Part shown: positions 8,432 through 16,174 of the stretch, one piece after another
Layout of the letters: every line of letters starts with the position of its first letter
Position numbering within the stretch: position 1 is the stretch's first letter
Source of the DNA: Myxococcales bacterium
Lineage (GTDB): Bacteria > Myxococcota_A > Polyangia > GCA-2747355
NCBI GenBank assembly: GCA_020431405.1
Contig: JAGQIK010000124.1
Location: 1 to 38,281, forward strand
Length of the DNA stretch: 38,281 nt
Reading direction: 5' to 3'
The notes under the pieces: generated by a model
Databases searched by the model: none
The model's input: only the letters and a program-made list of their open reading frames with translations
Told to the model about the DNA's origin: nothing
Program-made: the position numbers and the translations under genes

Positions 8432-8451
8432 TGGCTCCAGGCTCGGAGCCA
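8432..8451 (+). terminator. Hairpin downstream of hflX
   Basis: TGGCTCC, a six-base AGGCTC loop and GGAGCCA form a perfect seven-base-pair stem inside the cassette after hflX. There is no T-run. It could terminate hflX transcription or be part of the repeat structure. Confidence 0.35.
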
Positions 8452-8550
8452 AGGAACGTCATGCGAGCGCTTGCGAGCGCTTGCGCGCTTCTCAGCGAAG
8501 TGGTGGCACGGCGCAACTGCGAGCGCGAAGCGCGAGCCTGTGGCGCGACC

Positions 8551-8578
8551 TGAGGCCTGAGGCCCGAGGCCCGAGGCC
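8551..8578 (-). repeat. Inverted heptamer array after hflX, about four units
   Basis: Two TGAGGCC-type variants are followed by two exact CGAGGCC units, the reverse complement of the array at 8350-8412. The span 8350-8578 therefore repeats the layout of the cassette upstream of hflX. The bases between (8413-8550) hold short GCGAGCGCTT direct repeats but no recognisable gene. Confidence 0.8.
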
Positions 8579-8595
8579 GCGCGGCGAAGCCGCGC
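8579..8595 (-). terminator. Strong GC hairpin abutting a minus-strand stop codon
   Basis: GCGCGGC, a three-base loop (TTC on the minus strand) and GCCGCGC form a seven-base-pair stem immediately after the stop of the minus-strand gene ending at 8596. It lacks a T-tract. Position favours a 3'-end or mRNA-stabilising role. Confidence 0.5.
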
Positions 8596-9702
8596 TTACT
8601 TCGGCTTGGCCTTCAGAATCGCCCGCCCGTCTCGGATCACGACCTGAAACTCGACGTCGCGCCCGGCGTGCATCTGCTTGAGCTTGGGCAGCTGGCGGTT
8701 GATCGTTTTGACCAGCGCGTCGTAGCGCACCGAGCTGGCGTCCTCGCCGCAGATCTTCTTGGCCTTGATCAGGCGCCGATAAAGCGAGCGCATCTGCGGC
8801 TCGGGCAGCGAGCCGTCGCTGCCGGCGGACGGCGATGGCGCGGGGCGAGAGCGCGCGGGGCGAGGCGGCGGCCGGCGCATGTGCTCTGGCGGCGGCGCCG
8901 AGACGCGCGCGCGCACGCGCGGCGCCGAGGGGAGATCGTGGGAGTCGTCGTAGGCGGCGGCCGGCGGCGGCGGCGGCTGGCCTTGCTGGGCATAGCCGTA
9001 GTCGTCGCCATAGAACCCGTCGGAGGTCGGCGCGTCGTAGCCGGCATACTGGCGCTGCTGTTGCGGCGGTCGCGACGGTCGGGGGCGGCCCTGCGCGGGC
9101 GCCTCGGGCCACGCGCGCGGCGCGCTGGGATTGGTCTGATCGTCGGGGTCCCAGTTGGTCGCCGCCGGCGCGGCCTCGGGCTGTAGGCCGCCGCTGTCGT
9201 CGAGGTGCATCGGCGCCTGCTGGTTGTGACCATATGGATCACGCAGCTGCTCGGCTGGGCGCCCGCGAAGGTCGCTGGCGCTGCGCCGCTTGATCTCTTT
9301 GTCCTGGTCAGCCGCCTCGCGCAGCGCTTTCTCGAGCTGAACCTCGTTGAGCTGCTTGCCCTTGGCGGGCAGCGCGATGCCCTTGTCGGCGAGGCGCCGC
9401 TTGAGACGCGCCACGTCTCGGTGGTACGTGCCCTTCTCGATCTGGCGCAGGGTGCGGTTCCAGTAGGTGCGGTAGGAGTTGTACTTCTGCATCAAGGTGC
9501 GGAAGCGGAACTTGAGGCCGGTGTTGCGGATAGGCGTCGACTCCAGGAGGCGCATCAAGCGCACTACCTCCTGGCGTTGCATCTGCGGCTCGCGCTTCTC
9601 GATGCCGAGGAAGTACTGCTCGTAGAGCATCCGGAGGCGGTCGAGCTTGTGATGAAAGTCGACGACCGTCGACTCGATCTCTGACTGATCGAGCTCCGCC
9701 AC
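8596..9702 (-). CDS. Hypothetical protein with MXAN_5187-like C-terminal domain
   Basis: This 368-residue protein has three parts. Residues 1-150 are helical and charged, with a YFLGIEKREPQ segment and an IRNTGLKFRFRTLMQKYNSY segment that I associate with conserved myxobacterial proteins. Residues 150-290 are disordered: Pro, Gln, Asp, Tyr and Arg-rich, with a run of five prolines. Residues 295-368 (LYRRLIKAKKICGED, then VEFQVVIRDGRAILKAKPK) resemble the MXAN_5187 C-terminal domain of Myxococcus proteins, whose function is unknown. There is no signal peptide or membrane segment, so it is probably cytoplasmic. It is convergent with hflX and divergent from the lipoprotein gene at 9761. The start ATG at 9702 has a long conserved-looking region right after it. 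I do not assign a function. Confidence 0.75.
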   Translation of the reverse strand: MAELDQSEIESTVVDFHHKLDRLRMLYEQYFLGIEKREPQMQRQEVVRLMRLLESTPIRNTGLKFRFRTLMQKYNSYRTYWNRTLRQIEKGTYHRDVARLKRRLADKGIALPAKGKQLNEVQLEKALREAADQDKEIKRRSASDLRGRPAEQLRDPYGHNQQAPMHLDDSGGLQPEAAPAATNWDPDDQTNPSAPRAWPEAPAQGRPRPSRPPQQQRQYAGYDAPTSDGFYGDDYGYAQQGQPPPPPAAAYDDSHDLPSAPRVRARVSAPPPEHMRRPPPRPARSRPAPSPSAGSDGSLPEPQMRSLYRRLIKAKKICGEDASSVRYDALVKTINRQLPKLKQMHAGRDVEFQVVIRDGRAILKAKPK

Positions 9703-9760
9703 GGCTCAACTCTAACACGCGCGCTTTGTGGGATCGCACAAGGTGTGATAGACGCCCCGC

Positions 9761-11713
9761 ATGGTCAGAAATATTCGCATTATCGCGGTCATCGCCGCGG
9801 TCATGGGCGGCTGTGGGACGACCAAGCCGCCGCCGCCCAAGGCCAAGCCGGCCGGCGCGGCGAACGCGCAGCAGCGCCCGGCCCGCCAGCGGCCGGCGCG
9901 GCGCAAGAACGTCGACATCTCGGCGGATGTGATGGCCACCGCGGTGTTCTCGAGCTTCGAGGCGCTGCTGCAGCGCGGCATCAGCTACGTACGTCCGCAC
10001 CTGCCCAAGGCGGCGCGGCGCCTCGCCGGCGCGGGCATGCTCAAGGCCAAGCTATGGAGCAAGCTGTTTCGCAACGCCCCCGGTCTCGAGAGCACGCTCG
10101 ATCTCGACCGGCCCTTCGGGCTCGCCGTGGCGGACCCCAAGATTTACCGCGCCCGCGGCCTCGGACCGCTGGTGCTCGCCGTGCCGCTCGTCGACGCGGA
10201 CAAGTTCGTAAAGATCCTCGCCGACGCGGCCACCCATGGCGGCCATCGCGCGCTCGACGGCGGCGATCATTTCATCGGCGACAAGGTGGCCGGCATCTAC
10301 GTGCGCATCGTCGGCCGCATGGCGTACGTGGCGAGCGTCGAGCGGCTGATCCAGGGCGCCGAAGGCGTGATGGCGCCGCGCTTGCGCAAGGCGCCCAAGC
10401 TCGGCGGGCGCCTCGTCGTGCACATGCAGCGCATCTACGGCCGCTACAAACACCTCATCGATCGCGGCATCGCCCGGCTCAAGCGCCAGACGTCGATGAT
10501 GCCCGACCCCGGCTTCTTCAAGTACATCGAGATGGTCCCCTCGATGATGAGGCTGCGCGCCGCGCTCGACCTGCGCGCGCAGGCAGTGCACGGCTCGCTG
10601 TCGGTGCGCGCACACGACGGAAGCGAGCTCGCCGCGCTGATCGGCAAGCTCAACGCCGGCCCGGCTTGGGGCGCCGAGCTGATCCCCGACGACGCCTTCT
10701 TCGCCATGTTGACGCGCTTTTCGCCGCAGCTGCAGAAGGAGCGGCTCGGCGCGCTGGTGCAGATGGCGCAGGCGGCGCTGGCAGCGCTGCCGCGGGGATT
10801 GCCCATCGGCGCGATGCTGCAAGGCATCGCCACGCGCTGGCACGCGGCGCTCTCGGCGCTCGTCGATCAGACCAGCGGCGAGTCGGCGGCGGCGATCTGG
10901 TCCGGCAAGAACGGCGGCATCGGCTTCGGCACGGCGGTGCGCGCCAAGGACGGCGCCGCGCTGCGCAAGGCGCTGCTCGGTCTGACGTCGACCATCGCCG
11001 CCGACGTACGCACGCTGGTCAAGCTCGCGGCGGGGATGGCCAAGCTGCCGGGCGTCGGCGTGCGCATCCGCGCCCGCAAAGGCGCCTTCCGCGCGGGCAA
11101 GGTGCGCGGCGACCTGGTGACCTTCGCCATTCGCTACCCGCGCATCACCAAGAAGCTCGCCGGTCGCTTCAACCTCACGGTCAAGGAGGCGCGCGCGCGG
11201 CTGGCCAAGATCCGCAAGACGATGACGCTGCTGTTCGGCAAGACATCGACGATGGCGCTGGTGTCGACCAAGAACGCCGCCGGCGAGGACGTCTCGCTGG
11301 CCACCTTCGGTCGCGACTACCAGACGCGCATCAAGGAGATGCTCGCCGCGACGCGCGGCGCGAAGAAGGGGCGGCTCGCCGGCGTGGTACGCAAGCTGGT
11401 GGGCAAGCGGCCGCTGGTGGCGCTGTTCTATTCGCCGCTGGCGCTGCTGGTCGAGCAGGTGATGCGCGTGGTCGACCAGATCACGACGGTGCCGGCGCAG
11501 CTGCAGGCGCTGGTGCGCGGCGCGCTGCCGCCGGCAGGCCGCGACGTGCCGCTGGCCTTCTTCATGCAGACCGACCGCGATCGCAAGGGACTGCGCTTCG
11601 AGGGCAGCGTCTCGGCGGACTTCTTCGGCATCCTCGTCAAGGCTGGGCTGATGTTCTTCACGCGCGCCAGCCCGGGCAGCATGGCGCCGGCGCCGCCGCC
11701 CCCGACCCCGTGA
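9761..11713 (+). CDS. Large predicted lipoprotein of unknown function
   Basis: The ATG at 9761 starts a 650-residue protein with a signal peptide and a lipobox ending MGGC (C18), followed by a Pro/Lys/Ala-rich linker to about residue 50. The mature part would sit in the periplasm attached to a membrane. It is a long alpha/beta protein whose DRPFGLAVADP, GPLVLAVPLVDADKF and GRMAYVASV segments recall the DUF3352-type repeats of bacterial envelope proteins; I hold that loosely. A further stretch repeats the same theme near residues 375-440. The C-terminus is Pro-rich. Its stop is 27 bases before rseP, so the two could share a transcript. A TGATAGA motif at 9746-9752 could serve as a -10, which would make the mRNA nearly leaderless. 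Confidence 0.75.
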   Translation: MVRNIRIIAVIAAVMGGCGTTKPPPPKAKPAGAANAQQRPARQRPARRKNVDISADVMATAVFSSFEALLQRGISYVRPHLPKAARRLAGAGMLKAKLWSKLFRNAPGLESTLDLDRPFGLAVADPKIYRARGLGPLVLAVPLVDADKFVKILADAATHGGHRALDGGDHFIGDKVAGIYVRIVGRMAYVASVERLIQGAEGVMAPRLRKAPKLGGRLVVHMQRIYGRYKHLIDRGIARLKRQTSMMPDPGFFKYIEMVPSMMRLRAALDLRAQAVHGSLSVRAHDGSELAALIGKLNAGPAWGAELIPDDAFFAMLTRFSPQLQKERLGALVQMAQAALAALPRGLPIGAMLQGIATRWHAALSALVDQTSGESAAAIWSGKNGGIGFGTAVRAKDGAALRKALLGLTSTIAADVRTLVKLAAGMAKLPGVGVRIRARKGAFRAGKVRGDLVTFAIRYPRITKKLAGRFNLTVKEARARLAKIRKTMTLLFGKTSTMALVSTKNAAGEDVSLATFGRDYQTRIKEMLAATRGAKKGRLAGVVRKLVGKRPLVALFYSPLALLVEQVMRVVDQITTVPAQLQALVRGALPPAGRDVPLAFFMQTDRDRKGLRFEGSVSADFFGILVKAGLMFFTRASPGSMAPAPPPPTP

Positions 11714-11740
11714 TAGACTGCCAGCTGTCGTGTTGATGCG

Positions 11741-13387
11741 ATGACGATCCTATATTTCATCCTCCTGATCGGTGTCCTGATCTTCGTTCACGAGCTGGGG
11801 CACTTCCTTTTTGCCAAGCTCTTCAACGTCAAGGTCCTGAAGTTCTCGCTCGGTTTCGGCCCCCGCATGCTCGGGTTCCGCAAGGGCGAGACCGAGTACG
11901 TCATCGCGTGGCTGCCGCTCGGCGGCTACGTCAAGATGCTCGGCGAGGACCCCAACGACGAGATCCGCGAAGAAGACCAAGGGCGCGCCTTCCACCAGAA
12001 GCCGCTGTGGCAGCGCTACATCATCGTGTTCGCGGGCCCGGCCTTTAACCTGATCTTCCCCACGCTGATCTACTTCGTCTTCTACATGGCGCAGACGACG
12101 CTGCCGCCGTCGGTGATCGGCAAGGTCTTCGTCGGGCAGCCGGCGGCGGAAGCTGGCCTCGAAGCCGGCGACACCATCGTCGCGATCAACGGCGAGCGCG
12201 TACGCTACTGGGAAGACATGCAGCGCATCATCAGCGACTCGCCGCGCAAGCCGCTGAAGTTCACGATCAAGCGCGAGGGCAAAACCTTCGACCGCTTCAT
12301 CACGCCTAGCGAGGAGGTGCGCCGCGACCGGCTCGGGCTCGAGCAGCGCGAAGGGCGCATCGGCATCGCCAACTACTCCGAGCCGGTGCAGGTTGGCGTG
12401 GGTTTGCCCAGCTCGCCGGCCGGCCGCGCGGGGCTACAGACGGGCGATCAGCTGACGGCGCTCGACGGCGAGCCGATCGTCAGCTGGTCGTCGCTGCGTC
12501 GCAAGCTACAGCGAAGCCGCGGCAAGTCGCTGCGCCTGTCGTATCTGCGGCCTGGGAAGGTCATCAGCGGCTTCGCCGATCTGCGGCTGATGGCGCCGCG
12601 CATCACCATCGTCGATCCCGAGGCGCTGATGAAGAAGGGCCGGCGCCGCTACGAGACGGGGCTCGATTCGGCGGAGTTTTTTGTCGCCAAGGTGGAGAAG
12701 GGCTCGCCCGCCGAGAAGCTCGGCATCAAGCGGGGCGACCGCGTGCTCGAGTTCAACGGCAAGAAGCTCCACCACTGGGAGACGATCCGCATGACGCTGC
12801 GCTCGCACCTCAAGGCCGAGCACTCGATCACGTGGATCCCCTACGGCTCGACCGCGCCGAAGACGGCCAAGTTCAAGCTCGCGCACGTGACGTACTACGA
12901 CGAGTACAAGCAGAAGCAGGAGCGCTACGTCTTCGGCGCGCACAATCGTCTGATACGCGAGTTCCCGCCCCCGGTGCCGATCGAAGGGCGCTTCACCTAC
13001 GCAGTCTCGCAGGGCATCCAGCGTACGGGCGAGATCGTCGGGGTGATCGCTATCGCCTTCGTGCAGATCTTCCGCGGCGCGATCCCGCGCGACACCATCG
13101 GCGGACCGGTGATGCTCTATCACACCGCCGGTGTGGCCGCGCGCAAGGGCTGGGACCACTTCTTGTCGATGATGGCGCTGATCAGCATCAACCTCGGCAT
13201 CCTCAACCTGCTGCCGATCCCGATCCTCGACGGCGGGCACATCATGTTTTTCACCATCGAGGCGATCAAGCGCCGGCCGCTGAGCCTGCGCGCGCGAGAG
13301 ATCGCGTCGTATATCGGTCTCTTCTTGCTGGTGTCGTTAATGGTGTTCGCTTTCAAGAACGACATCGTGCGCTACTGGTTCAAGTAG
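11741..13387 (+). CDS. rseP: RIP metalloprotease RseP (site-2 protease), three PDZ signatures
   Basis: RseP cuts membrane-embedded substrates such as anti-sigma factors and signal peptides. The first transmembrane segment contains the zinc motif H17-E18-x-x-H21. The second metal-binding site, in NLLPIPILDGGH, includes D497. Between them lie three PDZ-type segments with GLEAGD, GLQTGD and GIKRGD turns (starting near residues 129, 220 and 318); E. coli RseP, about 450 residues, has two. The 548-residue length fits the extra domain. The last 100 residues hold the remaining membrane segments. It sits between the lipoprotein gene and tsaB, the latter 18 bases downstream, and probably shares their transcript. 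The anti-sigma factor at 2676 is a possible but unproven substrate. Confidence 0.95.
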   Translation: MTILYFILLIGVLIFVHELGHFLFAKLFNVKVLKFSLGFGPRMLGFRKGETEYVIAWLPLGGYVKMLGEDPNDEIREEDQGRAFHQKPLWQRYIIVFAGPAFNLIFPTLIYFVFYMAQTTLPPSVIGKVFVGQPAAEAGLEAGDTIVAINGERVRYWEDMQRIISDSPRKPLKFTIKREGKTFDRFITPSEEVRRDRLGLEQREGRIGIANYSEPVQVGVGLPSSPAGRAGLQTGDQLTALDGEPIVSWSSLRRKLQRSRGKSLRLSYLRPGKVISGFADLRLMAPRITIVDPEALMKKGRRRYETGLDSAEFFVAKVEKGSPAEKLGIKRGDRVLEFNGKKLHHWETIRMTLRSHLKAEHSITWIPYGSTAPKTAKFKLAHVTYYDEYKQKQERYVFGAHNRLIREFPPPVPIEGRFTYAVSQGIQRTGEIVGVIAIAFVQIFRGAIPRDTIGGPVMLYHTAGVAARKGWDHFLSMMALISINLGILNLLPIPILDGGHIMFFTIEAIKRRPLSLRAREIASYIGLFLLVSLMVFAFKNDIVRYWFK

Positions 13388-13405
13388 CGGTCTGAGCACT
13401 AGCCC

Positions 13406-14656
13406 GTGCGCCTGCTGGCTCTCGATACGGCGACACCGACGGCATCGGTCGCGGTGGTCGACGAACACGAAGTGCTCGCCCAGCACGATCGCGTCGTGAC
13501 GACGCACAGCGAAGGGCTGCTGGCGTTGATCGAAGAGACGCTGGCGGCGGTGTCGATGCAGCCGAGCGAGCTTTCGGGCGTCGTGTGCGGGCTGGGGCCC
13601 GGCTCGTTCACCGGGCTTCGTATCGGGCTGGCCACCGCCAAGGGCCTCTGCTTCGCGGCGCGCAAGCCGATCTATGGCGTGTGCTCGCTCGATGGCGTGG
13701 CGGCGGCCGTCGCGCGCGAGCTGGGTGACGACCAGGCGGCGATCGCCGTGGTGCTCGATGCGCGGCGCGGCGAGGTGTTCCTGCGCTGCTATCGCGGTCG
13801 TGACGCGCTGGGGCCGCCGCGCGTGCTGCGCCCCGACGCGCTCGAGGCCGAGCTCGATGCGGCGTTTGAAAGTGGCGCGGCGATCACGGTGGCGGGAGAC
13901 GGGGCGCTGAAGTACCACGCGTCGCACCTCTCGCGCTGCCAGCTGGCGCCCGAGGACGCGCACGCGGTGGCGGCTGGCGAGCTGGGGCTCGCCGCGCGCG
14001 CGCGTCACGCCGCAGGTGAGGCCGACGACGTCGCCAAGCTGGCGCCGCTATACCTGCGCGCGCCGGACATTCGGCCGCCTTCGCGCGGGCTCGCCGCGCA
14101 GGGGGCCACGCAGGAGGCGTCGCAGGGGGCCGCGGCGGACTTCAACGAGATGAGCGAGGCCGAGCGTTTCGCCTTCGTCGAGAAGATGCGCCAGACGGGG
14201 CTGCGCCTCGACCGCGAAGGGCGCTGGTGGCACGAAGGCGGCGTGATCGAGCACGCTGGCCTGGTGCGGGCGCTCAACCGCTGGCTCGATCGCCTCGAGG
14301 ACGAAAGAGGCGAAGGCGGCCGTTTCATCCTGCGGCTCGACGCGCGTCGTTATGCCTACGTCGACGTCGATGACGCGCCGTTCATCGTGCGTTCGCTCAG
14401 CTTCGACGACGAGGGCGTGATGCTGCACTTGTCGGACGAGCGCGACGAGCGGCTCGATGCGTCGACGCTCGCGGAGGGCGACGACCACGCGCTCTACGCT
14501 CGCGTGCGCGCAGGGCGCTTCGAGGCGCGCTTTTCGCGTGCGGCGCACAACCTGCTCGCCGAGCACATCGACGAGATCGACGGCGCGTTCGTCTTCGAGC
14601 ACGCCGGCCAGCGCGCGACTATCTCGCCGCGTCGTCGGAGAGCAGCCGCTCGATAG
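13406..14656 (+). CDS. tsaB: TsaB fused to a DUF1285-like domain
   Basis: Residues 1-228 are TsaB, the partner of TsaD in making N6-threonylcarbamoyl-adenosine at position 37 of ANN-decoding tRNAs. [17 protein letters not shown] and [21 protein letters not shown] are diagnostic. TsaB is normally about 230 residues, but this frame continues to 416. A linker of about 20 residues (Ala, Gln, Gly) leads to a second domain, about 249-400, with [16 protein letters not shown], a [17 protein letters not shown] segment and an LSD turn. These resemble DUF1285 proteins, of unknown function. M249 could be an internal start but lacks a ribosome site. The start is GTG, 18 bases after rseP. The last 38 bases overlap the 3' end of the convergent receiver gene. 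Confidence is high for TsaB and moderate for the second domain's name. Confidence 0.88.
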   Translation: MRLLALDTATPTASVAVVDEHEVLAQHDRVVTTHSEGLLALIEETLAAVSMQPSELSGVVCGLGPGSFTGLRIGLATAKGLCFAARKPIYGVCSLDGVAAAVARELGDDQAAIAVVLDARRGEVFLRCYRGRDALGPPRVLRPDALEAELDAAFESGAAITVAGDGALKYHASHLSRCQLAPEDAHAVAAGELGLAARARHAAGEADDVAKLAPLYLRAPDIRPPSRGLAAQGATQEASQGAAADFNEMSEAERFAFVEKMRQTGLRLDREGRWWHEGGVIEHAGLVRALNRWLDRLEDERGEGGRFILRLDARRYAYVDVDDAPFIVRSLSFDDEGVMLHLSDERDERLDASTLAEGDDHALYARVRAGRFEARFSRAAHNLLAEHIDEIDGAFVFEHAGQRATISPRRRRAAAR

Positions 14657-14999
14657 TGCGGCGGAATTCGTGGATGTCGAAGGGCTTCTCGATGAAGGCG
14701 CGGCAGCCGAGCTCCAGCGAGCGCTGACGCTCGCCCTGCATCACGTTGGCGCTGACGGCGACGACGGGGATCTTCGAGAGCTCGGGGTCGTCGCGCAGTC
14801 GGGCTGCGATTTCGAAGCCGTTGAGCAGGGGCACGTCGAGGTCGAGCAGCACGAGCGCCGGCCGGCGGGCTTTGACCAGCTCGAGCCCCGCCACGCCATC
14901 GCGCGCCTGCTCGACGATGTAGCCCTTGGAGGACTCGAGCAAGCGTTTCACGAGGCGGAAGTTGTCCGGGTTGTCCTCGATGTAGACGATGACGTGCAT
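14619..14999 (-). CDS. Single-domain response regulator (CheY-like receiver)
   Basis: The whole 126-residue protein is a receiver domain with every expected active-site residue: E8-D9 for magnesium, D53 (LLDLDVP) as phospho-acceptor, S83 (VVAVSAN) and K105 (EKPF). With no output domain it must act by binding a partner, as CheY, DivK and similar proteins do. It is 18 bases downstream of the PilZ gene on the same strand and likely co-transcribed with it. Its 3' end overlaps the tsaB fusion by 38 bases in the opposite direction. The cognate kinase is not adjacent; the kinase at 18230 is the only one in the window, and pairing is unproven. Confidence 0.93.
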   Translation of the reverse strand: MHVIVYIEDNPDNFRLVKRLLESSKGYIVEQARDGVAGLELVKARRPALVLLDLDVPLLNGFEIAARLRDDPELSKIPVVAVSANVMQGERQRSLELGCRAFIEKPFDIHEFRRTIERLLSDDAAR

Positions 15000-15017
15000 C
15001 GCGCGAGTCTACACGTA

Positions 15018-15443
15018 TCAGAGGTTGGCGAGCGCCACCTTCATCAGCGCGCGCCGCTTGTCTTGCGGCAGCCACGAGAACTGCACGGCGAAGCCATGGC
15101 CTTCGGCGCTGTGCTCGCAGCGCACGACGAAGGCGCGCGCCGTGATCGTGAGCGGGCCGTCGTTGCCGCCGATGCGAAAGCCGAGCGCGACCTGTGTGCC
15201 GATCTCCGGCAGCACGTCGCAGTGGATGAACGCGCCGCCGCAGCTGACATCTCGCAGCCTGCCCAGCACCGACTGCGGGCAGGCCTGCCAGAGCACGCGC
15301 ACCGGCAGGTCGAGCGCGATGCGCGCGTTGCGTCGCCGCTCCACGCGGCGCATGTGCACGCTCGCGGGATGCGCCTCGAAGAGCACCCAGTGGCGGCGGC
15401 GCATCATGCGCAGCGCCCTGGCCGTGACGTGATCGAGCGGCAT
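15018..15443 (-). CDS. PilZ-domain protein (predicted c-di-GMP receptor)
   Basis: PilZ domains bind cyclic di-GMP through an RxxxR motif before the barrel and a (D/N)xSxxG motif within it. Both are here: R37-x3-R41 and D65-x-S67-x2-G70. The domain fills residues 32-141; the first 31 residues are extra and basic, and later methionines (13, 14, 31) could be the real start because the ATG at 15443 has no clear ribosome site. The product is cytoplasmic. In myxobacteria such stand-alone PilZ proteins often act in motility or matrix production. It precedes a lone receiver gene, suggesting a joint c-di-GMP and phosphorelay input. The 165 bases upstream hold only a GTGACC-type hexamer repeat. Confidence 0.9.
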   Translation of the reverse strand: MPLDHVTARALRMMRRRHWVLFEAHPASVHMRRVERRRNARIALDLPVRVLWQACPQSVLGRLRDVSCGGAFIHCDVLPEIGTQVALGFRIGGNDGPLTITARAFVVRCEHSAEGHGFAVQFSWLPQDKRRALMKVALANL

Positions 15444-15545
15444 CGGTACCGATACCGTGGAGGCGCGCGCGGGAAACGGATGGGTCTTTGTCGAGGTACA
15501 CGTGGGCCTACATGCACCTACGACTTGCGGTCGCCGTGGACCGTT

Positions 15546-15578
15546 GTCCGTGTCCGTGACCGTGACCGTGACCGTGAG
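15546..15578 (+). repeat. GTGACC/GTGTCC hexamer tandem repeat
   Basis: Five head-to-tail hexamers (two GTCCGT, three GACCGT) lie in the 165-bp gap between the PilZ gene and the lipoprotein gene at 15609. They are 31 bases downstream of the lipoprotein stop on the minus strand. Nothing else recognisable is in this gap. Confidence 0.8.
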
Positions 15579-15608
15579 TTGGCTCGCCGATGAGCGGCCG
15601 ACGCGAAG

Positions 15609-16082
15609 TTACGGCTTGTCGACGTCTTCGGGGCGGCGCAGGTAGAAGACACCGAAGATGTCGCTGCCGCGGAAGATCCGCATCTCCACGTGGCTGTCGC
15701 CGTAGAGGCTGACGATCATGGTCGCTGGGCCGCCTTCGCTGGCCTCGTTGACGGGGCCGAAGAGCAGGTAGGAGCGCAGCGGGTCGCCCTCGAAGGTCAG
15801 GCTGCCGAGGGCGTCGCTGGAGGCGCGCGAGACGCGGGTTAGCGGCGTGGCGCTGAACTTGCCATCGTTGGTGGTCAACGTCGCGTCGAGCGTTTGCAGC
15901 GTGATGCCGGCGAGCATCAGCGGGGCGACCTCGGCGTCGGGCGAGAAGCCCTGACGGACGGCGGGGTCTTCGACGATGCTGCCGCGCCACTCGCCTTCGA
16001 AGGAGCGCACATCGACGCAGCCGGCGACGCTGGCGGCGAGCACGAGCACGAGCGCGGCGCGAAGGTGAGCGGTGTACCTCAC
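15609..16082 (-). CDS. Small predicted lipoprotein
   Basis: The 157-residue product begins with a signal peptide ending in the lipobox VAGC (C22), so it should be lipid-anchored at the cell envelope. The mature 135 residues look like a small beta-rich domain: FEGEWRGSIVEDP, LDATLTTNDGKFSA, GSLTFEGDPLRSYLLFG and a MRIFRGSDIFGVFYLRR end. The repeated strand pattern suggests a barrel or lipocalin-like fold, which is inference only. It is divergent from the Omp85 gene at 16175 with a 92-base gap. The family is not one I recognise. Confidence 0.8.
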   Translation of the reverse strand: MRYTAHLRAALVLVLAASVAGCVDVRSFEGEWRGSIVEDPAVRQGFSPDAEVAPLMLAGITLQTLDATLTTNDGKFSATPLTRVSRASSDALGSLTFEGDPLRSYLLFGPVNEASEGGPATMIVSLYGDSHVEMRIFRGSDIFGVFYLRRPEDVDKP

Positions 16083-16174
16083 CCGATGCCTGTTACCACG
16101 GACGGCGCCCGAGCGCGATACAAGCGGCGGCGTGCCTTGACCGGCCTCGCGGTCTGCGGCACGCTGCGCGGGCC

